Positions 12,010 to 22,937 of a stretch of 64,000 nt of DNA are shown piece after piece. The notes below the pieces were generated by a model. The model did not search any database. It was not told where the DNA came from and saw only the letters and a program-made list of their open reading frames with translations. The stretch comes from Capra hircus. Lineage: Eukaryota > Chordata > Mammalia > Artiodactyla > Bovidae. The translations under genes were made by a program, and so were the position numbers. The stretch spans positions 86,029,272 through 86,093,271 of the forward strand of contig NC_030819.1 in the NCBI RefSeq assembly GCF_001704415.2, in the 5' to 3' direction. Positions within the stretch are counted from its first letter, which is position 1. Each line of letters opens with the position of its first letter.

Positions 12010-14230
12010 TATTGAACATAAAATCTCTTTAGTATTTGTTGCAAGACTGGTTTGGTGGTGTTGAATTCTGTTAAATTTTGCTTGTCTGTAAAGTTTTTGA
12101 TTTCTCCATCAATTAGAATGAGATCTTTGCCTAGGATAGGAATCTTCAGTTCAGTTCAGTCCAGTCGCTCAGTTGTGTCCGAATCTCTGCAACCCCATGA
12201 ATCACAGCATGCCAGAAGTTTACACAAACTCATGTTCATCGAGTAGGTGATGCCATCCAGCCATCTCATCCTCTGTCGTCCCCTTCTCTTCCTGATTCCA
12301 GTCCCTCCCAGAATCAGAGTCTTTTCCAATGAGTCAACTCTTCGCATGAGATGGCCAAAGTATTGCAGTTTCAGCTTTAGCATCAGTCCTTCCATTGAAC
12401 ACCCAGGACTGATCTCTTTTAGAATGGACTGGCTGGATATCCTTGCAGTTTAAGGGACTCTCAAGAGTCTTCTCCAACACCACAGTTCAAAAGCATCAAT
12501 TCTTCAGCACTCAGCTTTCTTCACAGTCCAACTCTCACATCCATATATGACCACTGGAAAAACCATAGCCTTGACTAGACGGACCTTTGTTGGCAGAGTA
12601 ACGTCTCTGCTTTTGAATATGCTATGTAGGTTGGTTCAAGAAGTAAGCGTCTTTTAATTTCATGGATGCAATCACCATCTGCAGTGATTTTGGAGCCCCA
12701 GTTAAAAAAAAAATTGACACTGTTTCCACTGTTTCCCCATCTATTTCTTATGAAGTGATGGGATCAGATGCTTTGATCTTAGTTTTCTGAATGTTGAGCT
12801 TTAAGCCAACTTTTCACTCTCCTTTTTCACTTTCCTCTTCACTTTCTGCCATAAGGGTGGTGTTATCTGCATATCTGAGGTTATTGATAGGTCTCCCGGC
12901 ATTCTTGATTCCAGCTTGTGCTTCTTCCATCCCAGTGTTTCTCATGATGTACTCTGTATAGAAGTTAAATAAGCAAGGTGATAATATACAGCCTTGACGT
13001 ACTCCTTTTCCTATTTGGAACCAGTCTGTTGTTCCATGTCCAGTTCTAACTGCTGCTCCCTGATCTGTGTATAGATTTCTCAAGAGGCTGGTCAGGTGGT
13101 CTGGTATTCCCATCTCTTGAAGAATTTTTCCACAGTTTATTGTGATCCACACAGTCAAAGGCTTTGGCATAGTCAATAAAGCAGAAATGGGTATTTTTCT
13201 GGAACTGTCTTGGTTTTTCCATGATCCAGCAGATGTTGGCAATTGGATTTCTGGTTCCTCTGCCTTTTCTAAAACCAGCTGGAACATCTGGAAGTTCATG
13301 GTTTACATATTGTTGAAGCCTGGCTTGGAGAATTTTGAGCATTACTTTCCTAGCATGTGAGATGAGTGCAATTGTATGGTAGTTTGAGCATTCTTTGGCA
13401 TTGCCTTTCTTTGGATTGGATTGAAAACTGACCTTTTCTAGTCATGTGGCCACTGCTGAGTTTTCCAAATTTTCTGGCTCTAGTTGCAATTTTCCTCTTT
13501 CAGTACTTTAAACCTATCCTCCCATTCCCTTCTCATCTGCAGAATTTCTGCTGAGAAGTCTGCTGTTAATTGTATGGGTTTTCCTTTATATGTTACTTGT
13601 TGCTTTTACCTTGCTGCTTTATTATTCTTTTTTGTGTTTAATCTCTTATTAGCTTGATTAATGCATGTCTTGATGTATTTCTTCTTGTGTTTATCCTAAA
13701 GGGACTCTCTGTGCTACATGCCATTTATTTACTATTTGCTTTCCCATGTTGGGGAAGTTTTCAAGTATAATTTCTTCAAAAATTTTCTCAGTGCCTTTCT
13801 TTTTTTTCTTCTTTTTCTGGGAACCCTATAACTCAAATGTTGGTACATTTAATATTGTCCCAAAGGTCTCTGAGGCCATCCTAGATTCTTTTCATTCTTT
13901 TCCTTCTATTCTGCTTTTAAGCAATTATTTCCACCATTCTGTCTTCCAGCTCACATATCCATTCCTCTGCCTCAGTTATTCTACTATAGAATCCCTCTAG
14001 AATATTTTTTAATTTCAGTAATTGTGTCATTCATCTCTGTTTGCCTATTCTTTATTTCTTCTATATCCTTGGTGATAGTATTAACTGTGTTAATTATTTC
14101 TCCATTTTATTTTCCAATCTTTGGAGCATCTTTACTATCATTATCCTGAATTCTCTTTCAGGTAGATTGCTTATTTCCTCTTTATTTGTCCTTGTGAATA
14201 ATTGCTCTTATTCTTTTATTCATACTGTAT
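12010..14230 (-). pseudogene. L1 ORF1 remnant, interrupted by BovB
   Basis: ORF1 encodes the L1 RNA-binding chaperone. Reading leftward from about 14230, its coiled-coil and RNA-binding parts are recognisable by nucleotide match to artiodactyl L1 (13480-14230). The C-terminal part lies beyond the BovB insertion, at about 12010-12146. Numerous frame breaks exist and no long open frame survives. Confidence 0.75.
12147..13475 (-). mobile_element. BovB, 5'-truncated
   Basis: Minus-strand BovB inserted in the ORF1 C-terminal region of the large L1. Its 3' end (complement of 'gactgaactgaactga') is at 12147 and it extends up to the RT N-terminal region at 13475. Open pieces at 12814-13299 and 13046-13342 are in different frames, so at least one frameshift separates them. 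The catalytic box reads YADN (NNLRYADNTTLMAE) instead of YADD. A short A-run at 12705-12714 lies in the 3' part. It is inactive. Confidence 0.9.
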
Positions 14231-14239
14231 TTCTCTGTC

Positions 14240-16240
14240 TTTTCATTTCTTTCTTTCTTTTTTTTTTTTTTTTCTTGTTTTTGTTTTTTTTTCTAACTTG
14301 CTCCACTTTAGGTCTCAGTTCCCCAGGCTTTACATTTTATTCATTCATTTTGTTTTTTGCCATTGGAGGGAAAAGTTGGCTGAGTGGTTTGTGTTGCATT
14401 CTTGTTAGGGTGAGTTGTGTCTGTGTTATATTGGGAGGAGATAAAGCAGATCAATCAAATAATTACTGAAATAATGGAACGTATACACATACTTGCACAC
14501 ATATAGTTATAACCAAAGTAGTCTAAAGTAAGTACAGGAGATTGCCTTGGTGAATAAGGGAAACCAAAAATGATATTTACCAATTAAAAGCAGAGCTAGC
14601 TAATGCTCAATGTGTAAAACTTAGCATGAACAGAATGCCAAGTGAGGAATATAGCAAAGAGAGTTCATCAATTTAACTTACTTGGGAAAAAGAAAAAAAA
14701 ACAGAGTGGAGAAAAAAGGGATAATAAAAATGAGGAAAGAGGAAAGAAAAGAGGAGAAAGAAGGGTAAAGAGAAAAGGCAGAGGTGGAAAAGAGTTATGT
14801 TCAAAAGAGTTATATATACTCAGGAATAGCTACAGCCAGTAACGAACTGTAGGAGAAGCAGTTGAATATTTCAGAAACAAAATGGGGGGGGGGGAAACCT
14901 TACAAAATGAACAAAAAAAGTGAAAAAGAGAAAAAAAGAAAAAAAAAAACTTTTTTTTTTTTTTTTTTTAACAAAAGAAGCAAAGAAAAAAACTCCATAA
15001 CACCACTAAATCCTAATGTGACAGTGGAAACATGTAAGGGGAATAAACAGTGTGATTTATAGAAAAAAAAATGTTTCTCAAGGTTGTAGTTCTTTATTTT
15101 GGAATCTACCACTGTCAGTGGGGTTGGCTTAGTGTTCTGTGATGTTTTCCTGCTTGGAGGAGCTTGTGCCTGTGATGGAGCTGGATTTCATCTCTTTGAA
15201 GGGCAGTGCAGTGTCCAGGTTTTGCGTTATTTATGGGCTCCATATGTCTTTGGGCAGGCCTTCTGGCTTTGGCAGTGTTAGACATGTCTATTTCTGCAGC
15301 TGCTTCAATGGGGCCCTCCCAGCATATCTGCCTCTAGCCTGCTACTTTTCCCTGGGATCATTGCTGGTGCTTCTGTTCCCCTGACGCACCCTCCACTGTT
15401 AGCCAAAGCTTGCTAGGTAGAGGCTTGTGAGGATCTTATCTCAGCTCCCTGACTGTACCCTCTGCATTGCGGAGTTGTGCAGGCTTCTCTCAGCCCTCTG
15501 AGATCACCCTCTGTACTGTGTGGCTTGTGTACACTTGTCTCAGCTCCCCAGGCCCTCCCTCTGTGTCACAGAGCTAGTGCACACTTGTCTGGGCTCCCCA
15601 GGCCTGCCCTCTGCTTTGTGGGGCTAGGGTTCACTTAGAGCCCTAGCCTTCCCTTTTTGTCACAGGTCTTGTGTGTTCTTCATTTGGCTCCCCAGGGCTG
15701 CCATCTGCATAGTGGGGTTTCTGTGCCCTGCTGAAGTTTGTATGCTACTCCACACTTGGCTACCTGGGCCCACCCTCTCTGTGCTGGCAGGTTTCTACAG
15801 GCTTCTCTCAGTTCTCTGAGCCCACCATCTGGTTGAGGCCACAGTCTGTAAGCTGCTCACAGGCTGAGAAATGCAGACTTCTCTGTTTTCTGTCTTCTAA
15901 GTCTCTACTTTGCCCAGTTTTCTAGAGTCTATAGCTTTTGCCCACCAAGGAGGGAGCTTCCCTGTGCATGGGAAAGCCTCCTTTTTAAGAACTCCCTCCC
16001 TCCCTTAGGGCACATGTTCCTGTCCAGAAGTTGTCTGTCTTTTCCCTTATTATTATTATTTTTTTCTATCCTCTCTCCCATTTCATTTCAGGGAGCATAG
16101 CCTGTCCCCCTTGAAGCCTGGGGTCTTTTACTGTCGCCTAGAGGTTGCTTTGTAGGAGTTTTTCCATATCTTGAGGAGTTTTTGAGATATTTGTGGGGCG
16201 GCTGGCGATCTCCCCATCTTACTCCTCCACAATCTTCCTC
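14240..16240 (-). promoter_or_regulatory. L1 5'UTR (decayed internal promoter region)
   Basis: Two kilobases of L1 5'UTR with the usual GC-richer right part (15100-16240: repeats of 'ctctgtgtca', 'gctccccaggcc' units) and an A/G-rich inner part (14640-14980). The transcription-start end is at about 16240. The YY1-like 'aagatggcgg' expected there has decayed to 'aagattgtgg', consistent with CpG loss, so promoter activity is doubtful. Confidence 0.7.
14640..14980. repeat. polypurine tract, G-run and A/T hairpin
   Basis: Inside the L1 5'UTR lie, in order, a purine-rich strand (about 14680-14795), a run of about 11 G (from 14883) and an A-rich run followed directly by about 18 T (14940-14970). 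The A/T pair can fold back on itself, and the polypurine strand is a candidate triplex former. No gene is present. Confidence 0.8.
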
Positions 16241-17332
16241 AACAAGCCTATATTTTTTCATTTTAAATCTATGGATTCAATTATTATTATTGAGACTTTC
16301 ATTATGTTTGTGGCCATTTAAGTTTTTTTGTTGTTGTTGTTTCGTTTTCTTTTCCTTTTTGTCAAACACATCAGGGTAATTTATACTGCTAGATTTTGGT
16401 CTTTGTACTCCTGATAATATTTTAAATTTATTTTTAAAAAAAACATGGATCATAAGTAAAAGATAAATTTGTAGGATTCTCCTTTAGTGTCTAGAAGGAA
16501 GTCTAGTTGAAAAGTACAATCCAGAGCCAATGTCTTCTATTTTTCTGATCAATTGAAGACAGTAAAATGAGATGTAAAATTAAATACATTGGAACCTGAC
16601 AGGTATGAAGTTTACTCAACTCATTATGTATGAATATTGATGGGGGCTGGGGGACAGTGTTGAAGGGACTTGTGTGAGGTAATTTTTATGTTCAGGACAC
16701 TTTTATAATTCTCACATAAAAAATGAAGATCTATGTGAAGGGGAAAAAAGTAAAATTTTCATCTAATTTTGTTTTCTATCATAAAATTTTAAATCTGTGA
16801 CAGGTATTCAAAGTTGTTCACATTCATCTTCTTCTTCAATACTTAAATAATTTGTTATGGATTTTTTCCTATTGAGAAACTCTGTTTTCTGAGTTTATTT
16901 TAGAAAGGAACAATTATTAACATTGATAAAAGTTAACAGAAACCTATATATAATGCTTTTACTATATTTTTCATTTTTTAAAAAAATCTAAGCAGACGTA
17001 ATTTCACGGGTATTTAATTTTTCAGTTTGGGTACAGTTAAAAGGAAAATGCATTTCTAGATGTCATGAAAGTTAAAATATTGGCAATCTTTGAATTATTT
17101 AAATCAGTTCATAGTTTTCACTTTAAAAATGAATATTTTAATATCATTTAAATACTAAAAGAGATAAAATTCAAATTAATCATTCTAATTAATTGTCTAA
17201 GATTATCTTTTTGATAGATATTTTACAATGGTTACTTTTAAAAAATGAATACAAATTAGACAATTATGACTCCATCCAAAATAGACTTTCATATTTGAAT
17301 ATATTAGACAGATTTCCTAATGCTATAAAAGT

Positions 17333-17578
17333 TGAAACATGTATAATATCATATATGAAATGAATCGCCAGTCCAGGTTTGATGCATGATACTGGATGTT
17401 TGGGGCTGGTGCACTGAGACGACCCAGAGGGATGGTATGGGGAAAGAGGAGGGAGGGGTGTTCAGGATGGGGAACACGTGTATACCTGTGGGGGATTCAT
17501 GTTGATGTATGGCAAAACCAATATACAATATTGTAAAGTAATTAAACTCTAATTAAATAAATTTATATTTAAAAACTC
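17333..17578 (+). mobile_element. L1 3' end, 5'-truncated
   Basis: Very short forward L1 containing only the last part of the 3'UTR (cgccagtccaggtttgatgc ... 'atggcaaaaccaatataca') and an A-rich tail with 'aataaatttatatttaaaaa'. Confidence 0.9.
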
Positions 17579-18042
17579 ATTAAAAAAAGTTGGAGTTTAA
17601 AAGTTTAAAATGAAGTCTTGAAAGAAACATAATTCACATATAATAATGCTCCTTAGGAAAAAGATAAATGAAATTATTTCCTTATCTTTGGCATTAGATG
17701 TTTAAAAATTGAATAAATGAACAAATGCTTATCCCCCTATGTGCTAGAAAATACTTTTAGTAATGAGTATCAGAATTTGTTCTTAACATATTAGGTTTTA
17801 TGCCTTTTCTGCTCATGTTGTTATTCTCCTGCTAATATTTCTCACTGATTTTTTCAAAAGAAAATGTGTACTTTTTATCATATAATTATTTTTGTTTTAA
17901 ACTAAAAATCCCACAAAACTGTCAATATTTTAAACCAAAAATATTAGTTGAAAAATAAATTTATATTGTTACTTGCTTTTCTGTTGTAGGAAAAATGAAG
18001 TTTTTTTTAAAAAAAAAATTTTTTTAGTATTAGTAACGAAAA

Positions 18043-18246
18043 GGGGCTTCCCTGGTGGCTCAGACAGTAAAGAATCTGCCTACAACATGTGGGAGGCCTG
18101 GGTTTGATCCTTGGGTTGGGAAATGCCCTGGAGGAGGAAATGGCAGCCCACTGAAGAATTCCCTAGACAGAGGAGCCTGGTGGGCCACAGTCCATGGGGT
18201 CTCAAAGAGTCAGACATGACTGAGCGACTAAGCATAGACACACACA
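18043..18246 (+). mobile_element. Bov-tA SINE
   Basis: Forward Bov-tA starting 'ggggcttccctggtggctca' and ending in 'actgagcgactaagc' plus a short CA-rich tail. It is preceded by an A/T homopolymer pair (18001-18026). Confidence 0.93.
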
Positions 18247-18260
18247 GTAACTAAAAAGTA

Positions 18261-18480
18261 GGGTTTCTCTGGTAACTCAGTGGTATAGAATCTGCCTGCC
18301 AATGTAGGAGACAGAGGTTCCTTTCCTGGGTAAGGACAATCCCCTGGCGAGGAACCTGGCAACGCACTACAGCATTCTTGCCTGAGGAAACCCATGGAAT
18401 TCCTTGTGGGATACCATCCAAGGGATTGCAAAGGTGTCAGCTGCAACTTCGTGACTAAATAGCAGCAATAGCTCAAGAAA
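18261..18480 (+). mobile_element. Bov-tA SINE, older copy
   Basis: A second forward Bov-tA directly downstream and more diverged ('gggtttctctggtaactcag' ... 'cttcgtgactaaatagcagc'). It is tailed by the (TA)n run. Confidence 0.9.

Positions 18481-18485
<5 letters not shown>

Positions 18486-18527
<42 letters not shown>
18486..18527. repeat. (TA)21 microsatellite
   Basis: Pure AT dinucleotide run at the SINE tail. Confidence 0.97.
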
Positions 18528-18529
<2 letters not shown>

Positions 18530-18531
<2 letters not shown>

Positions 18532-20840
18532 TATTAGTCAGTAGACTAGAAGTGTACTTTATGAATAATCTTTTTGATCTATTTAGATTATCAGAGTTTA
18601 ATGACCATTAATTCAGCTAAGTATTTACTATTTTCCAGGCATGAATAGAGGTACTCAGAATACAATAAATCAGTGAAAATAATTAAAGAAAATGAAAAAA
18701 ACAAAACTTGCCATATGGTTAATGCACTTAGTATTTTTTAATGAATGCTAGCATAGATAAATATGCACCACTATTTTCTGTTTGGATTATACAAAAACAT
18801 ATGGAGAAAGCACTCACAAAACTTCCTGGCAATAACCAAATAACTAGTGATCAACTCGTTGTCCAAATGCTTTTTTAAAGCTGTGGAAGCCTACAGGAAA
18901 TACTGTTGAAAATATTTCTTCAATCACAGTAATTTTTAAAAACCCAGTATGCACTCATTTCTTCTGGAAAATACCAACTGTGCCTATGTGTTAATCATGA
19001 GTGACTCTTTATCTTGACTAGATTACTGTATTATTTGAGAATTAAATACATAATTAATTACTGATTTAACAACAACATCTTTCTGGAAACATTTGTATGC
19101 TCTCAGTATTAGGATTAAATATAAACAAAACATTAAATTATAAAGATAATACAAAAATCGTAATTATGTGTATAGTTAAATGAAACATTGAACTTACAAA
19201 ACTCATTTGCACCTTTGTCTACTTAATCAATATTTTCAAATACAGAATAAGTACACCTTTCACTTTTCAAAATTAATCAATCTTAATTGCATAATCTATA
19301 TGAGGCACGAAAGACAGGGCAGGGCAAAAGGACAGCCTTCTCATGTATAGGTATTAGTCAGAAGGCAAAGCCACCTCCTTGTTTTGCAATGAATGAGGCC
19401 ATGACACATGGCTTGTGAGTTATAATAATGGCTTTATTATGATCAAAAAGAGCATTATATATCTTAATAATTAGAATTTGAGAGCACCAAGCAGGGCTCA
19501 GATCCAGGTGGAAAAAATCAACATTAATTTGAACATACTTATTGTTCTGTTGCTTATAAATATTTTTATAAATTGCAAAGCATTAACAAATCATGGTAAT
19601 TAATGTTTTATTCAAATGTTTTTTTAATATCCAAATCGAACTGCTTAGCTGTATTTTAAATGCAAATGTATAGTATAACTTATACATAAAAATGTCCATT
19701 TAGCAATGTAAAGCATATGCTAGATAAACAATGTAAGGCATTATTTATATGATTTTATATTAATTATCACTTATAAATACATCATATTTTATTTATGTAT
19801 ATCTGTATGCTTGGGAAACTTTAATTAAAATCATATTTTCATAAATTATTTTAATTTGATATTTAGAAATCCTTTAAAATAAATATTTTAAGTTTATCTT
19901 CATATTCTCTTTGCAAAAGAAAAAAAAAAATATCAGTTCTTTGACAAAAGAAAAAAAAAATTAGAGAAAACCACCCATGAAGTACCCTGAGACCATTCAG
20001 ACAACTACCGTTCAAAATTAAAAATAAAAAATGCTATGAACAGGTCTGGAAAACTGCATATTCAAAATTCAAACAAACTTCAAAAGGAAAATCAGTCAAC
20101 TAGGAATGATACTCACTTAACCTTATAAAAACTGGTCACCAATTGACAATGCCACAATTCTGTTTGGCCACTTAGTTTAAATATCATGCATTTTCACTCT
20201 CTAATTCAAATAGGTCAAACTAAACTTTTGATTTTGGTCATACACATATTTATTTTATCTTTGCAATTCTTTAGCCACATTAAAACTTTTAATTTTCCCA
20301 ATGCGTTATTTATTATTTCATTACTATTTTTTGAGATATTTGTGTGATCCGCATTTAACTTAAATTCTTTCATAAATTCCAGGTTCAACTGCACTAGTGG
20401 CCTCTCAGATTATATGGATGATATTATGTCACAGCATGACTTGTCCAATACAGTCTAGTCATAAGTTTCCATATACCATTTTAGGGGTACTTGTTCAATG
20501 TACTACCCTACTTAAAGTGTCTTCTTCACCCATAACACATTTTATAAATTATTTCTATGGTCTATTTCCAGCATTTTCACCATACCATGTTTAATTCCTT
20601 GATTATTATCCTCTTAGGAAAAGAGAGTCCATGATACTTTTTTTTTTTTGCTCTATTTTTTTTGTTCATATTTCCACATGGAACATATTATCTCTTTGAA
20701 ATGAGGAACTAATTTGTTCTCTTCTCTTCTGCTTCCATTCCTCCTCTGTTCTCTCTCCATTTTTAAATAAAAGGAAAAGAAAACAAATCTGCTTATAATG
20801 TTTTCTCAGGAACTGAACTGAAAGAATACATATATTTTTC
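18530..20840. other. unassigned AT-rich sequence
   Basis: About 2.3 kb without a recognisable gene or repeat family. A 65-codon frame at 20397-20594 has no family resemblance. The part 18876-20432 is the template of the noisy third copy at 22938-24527. Confidence 0.6.
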
Positions 20841-20844
20841 AAAC

Positions 20845-21005
20845 ATTGAGACATGGGTTCAATCTCTGGATCAGGAAGATTCCCTGGAAAAGAGAGTGGC
20901 AATCCACTCCAGAATTCTTGCCTGGGAAACCTCTTGGACAAAGGAGCCTGGAGAACTACAGTCCATCAAGTCACAAAGAATTGGACACAACTAAGCACAA
21001 TCTAA
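20845..21005 (+). mobile_element. Bov-tA SINE, 5'-truncated
   Basis: Starts in the B-box part ('acatgggttcaatctctgga') and runs to 'ggacacaactaagcacaat'. The first 50 or so bases of the SINE are missing. Confidence 0.9.
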
Positions 21006-21470
21006 ACACTTATCTAATTAATTATTGATGGTTGTCTTTTTATTTCATTCTTATAGCTTGTGGAGACTTTATTTGCAGAAGTGAAGAAATTTGAAGGGCA
21101 TGTTTCTGTGTTAATTAATGCATTTATATATTATGAAATACTGTGCCATAACCTGACTGATTATCTAAGTCCTGTACATTCTGGTGTTTTATCATGATTC
21201 TAAAGGCAAAATATAAATTTATAAAAGTGAAATTGGACCTGAAAAATACTAATGTGAGACAGTAACAAGGAAATAATTTGAAAAGAAAGAAAAACTAGGA
21301 AAAAATGAAGCACCATAAACTCATTGTCATGTCTGACAATAATTATTGGCTATGATGGATGAAAGAGAGGGGGAAAAGTATCATTGTGTTCTCCTTCACT
21401 TGCAATTAATTAGCATGGAATTATTTGACCTGAATAATGCAGCGAATAAATTAAAACTTTTAGTTTTCTG

Positions 21471-22360
21471 GGCTTCCTTGGTTGCTCAGTGGGAAAACAA
21501 TCCACCTGCAGTTCAGAAGATGCAGGAGATGCAGATTCGATCCCTGGGTTAGGAAGATTTCTGGGTTGGATGGAGGGCATAACAACACACACCAATATTC
21601 TTTTTGTTTTTAATTTATTTTAATTGGAGGCTAATTACTTTACAATATTGTGGTTGGTTTTGCCATACATTCACATGAATCAGCCATGAGCGTACATGTG
21701 TTCCCCACCCTGAACCCCCTCCCACCTCCCTCCCCATCCTATCCCTCAGGTTATCCCTGTGCACCAGCCCTGAGTGCCTTGTCTCATGCATCGAACCTGG
21801 ACTGGCAATCTATTTCACATATGATAATATACATGTTTCAGTGCAATTCTCTCAAATCATCCCACCCTCATCTTCTCCCACAGAGTCCAAAAGTCTGCTC
21901 TTTACATCTGTGTTTTCTTTTGTTGTCTTGCATATAGGGTCATTGTTATCATCTTTCTAAACTCCACTTATATGTGTTAATATATTATATTGGTGTTTTT
22001 CTTTCTGACTTACTTCGCTCTGTTTAACAGGTTCCAGTTTCATCCACTTCATTAGAACTGATTCAAATACATTCTTTTTAATGGCTGAGTATATTCCATT
22101 GTGTATATGTACCACAGCTTTCTTATCCATTCTTCTGCTGCTGGACACCTAAGGTTGCTTCCATGTCCTGGCTACTATAAACAGTGCTGTGATGAACATT
22201 AGTCAAAAATAAATAAATGGGACTTAATTAAACTTAAAAGCTTTTACACTCCAATATTCTTGCCTGGAGAATCCCATGCAGAGAATAGCCTGGCAGGTTA
22301 GAGTCCATAGGGTCACAAACAGCCAGACATGACTGAAGTGACTGTGCACAGCACAGAGAA
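21471..22360 (+). mobile_element. Bov-tA SINE split by an L1 insertion
   Basis: The 5' half is at 21471-21601 ('gcttccttggttgctcagtg') and the 3' half at about 22250-22360 ('tcttgcctggagaatcccat' to 'gtgactgtgcacagc'). The halves are separated by an L1 flanked by a duplicated 'ccaatattct' (21592-21601 and 22251-22260). Confidence 0.92.
21602..22246 (-). mobile_element. L1 3' end with inverted 5' segment (twin-primed)
   Basis: The main part (21602 to about 22200) is minus-strand L1: 3'UTR plus the ORF2 C-terminus, starting with a T-rich tail. It is followed at 22204-22246 by a short plus-strand piece of ORF2 from further upstream in L1 ('aaataaatgggacttaatta', encoding the conserved K-I-N-K-W-D-L-I region). 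This order is that of a twin-primed insertion with a very short inverted 5' arm. The target duplication 'ccaatattct' bounds the whole. Confidence 0.88.
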
Positions 22361-22937
22361 TAGATTTCTGTTCTCATCATCCATTATCACATTGTTGCAT
22401 TCTAAATGTCCATATTATTAAAAGATCTTTTGAAGTCTAATATTAAAGTGTATGGATGTGAGAGTCTAAAGTCTAATGTTAAATGTGAGACCTAGGAGAA
22501 TACTAAGTATTATACTATAACAATATTATGTAGTGTAACACAGAAGAATACTTACAGCAAATGTTCTACTTATTATGCATTTATTTCCAAAAACAATAAT
22601 GCAAAGATATTAAGGTTTAACATATATGTAGATCACTGAACCCATTTCAAAACATTTAGGATAGCAATATGCTTACATATTTGAAGTAATCAACTTTGCA
22701 ATGTTATTACTTTTGATGCTTTTTTCTTAATACAATAAGTTCACCTTCATAAATGGAACTGTTTTCTTTAGTCTTGACTTCATTTTGAGTTCATTTTACC
22801 ATTTCAAAAAACTTTGTATGAGATGTTAAATTATTTGAAAAACTAAATTTATAACTTAGAACTTGAACCTTTGCATGCTTTCAAAACATGCTCATTAGTA
22901 AAAACAGCAGCATTTCAAGGTTCTTACTAAACTCATA
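22361..22937. other. unassigned sequence at end of copy A
   Basis: AT-rich sequence with no recognisable gene. It includes a locally repeated 'gtctaatattaaa' motif (22435-22485). Confidence 0.55.

Larger units (their letters stand above)
6045..16240 (-). mobile_element. near full-length L1, split by two BovB insertions
   Basis: A single minus-strand L1. The 3'UTR lies at 6045-6240 and continues at 8166-8290. ORF2 follows to about 11990, ORF1 from about 12010 to 14230, and the 5'UTR from about 14240 to 16240. The right end reads, on the minus strand, 'gtggaggagtaagatgggga', which matches the start of artiodactyl L1. Removing the two BovB insertions (6241-8165 and 12147-13475) leaves about 6.9 kb, close to full length. 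Both ORFs carry stops and frameshifts. No clear target-site duplication was found. It is younger than the LTR on its left and older than both BovB insertions. Confidence 0.9.
16351..22937 (+). repeat. 6.6 kb direct-repeat unit, copy A
   Basis: This block reappears nearly base for base at 24528-31105 (offset about 8.17 kb). It contains an L1 3' end, three Bov-tA SINEs, a (TA)n run, a Bov-tA split by a twin-primed L1, and otherwise unassigned AT-rich sequence. The left edge is native: the preceding L1 5' end and GTT run are unique. The right edge at 22937 is a break: after 'aaactcata' the sequence jumps to a copy of position 18876. The two full copies differ by a handful of substitutions (for example 16607 G versus 24781 A, and 16993 C versus 25167 T) and by scattered one-base indels, mostly in homopolymers. 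Confidence 0.95.

Noticed and set aside
18043..18246. tRNA genes in the SINE heads
   Set aside because: The tRNA-Glu-like sequence lacks a foldable cloverleaf and occurs only as the 5' part of Bov-tA.
20397..20594. 65-codon frame present in both duplicated copies as a conserved small gene
   Set aside because: Its conservation is only due to the near-identical duplication. It has no recognisable family, and the frame has no support in copy C.
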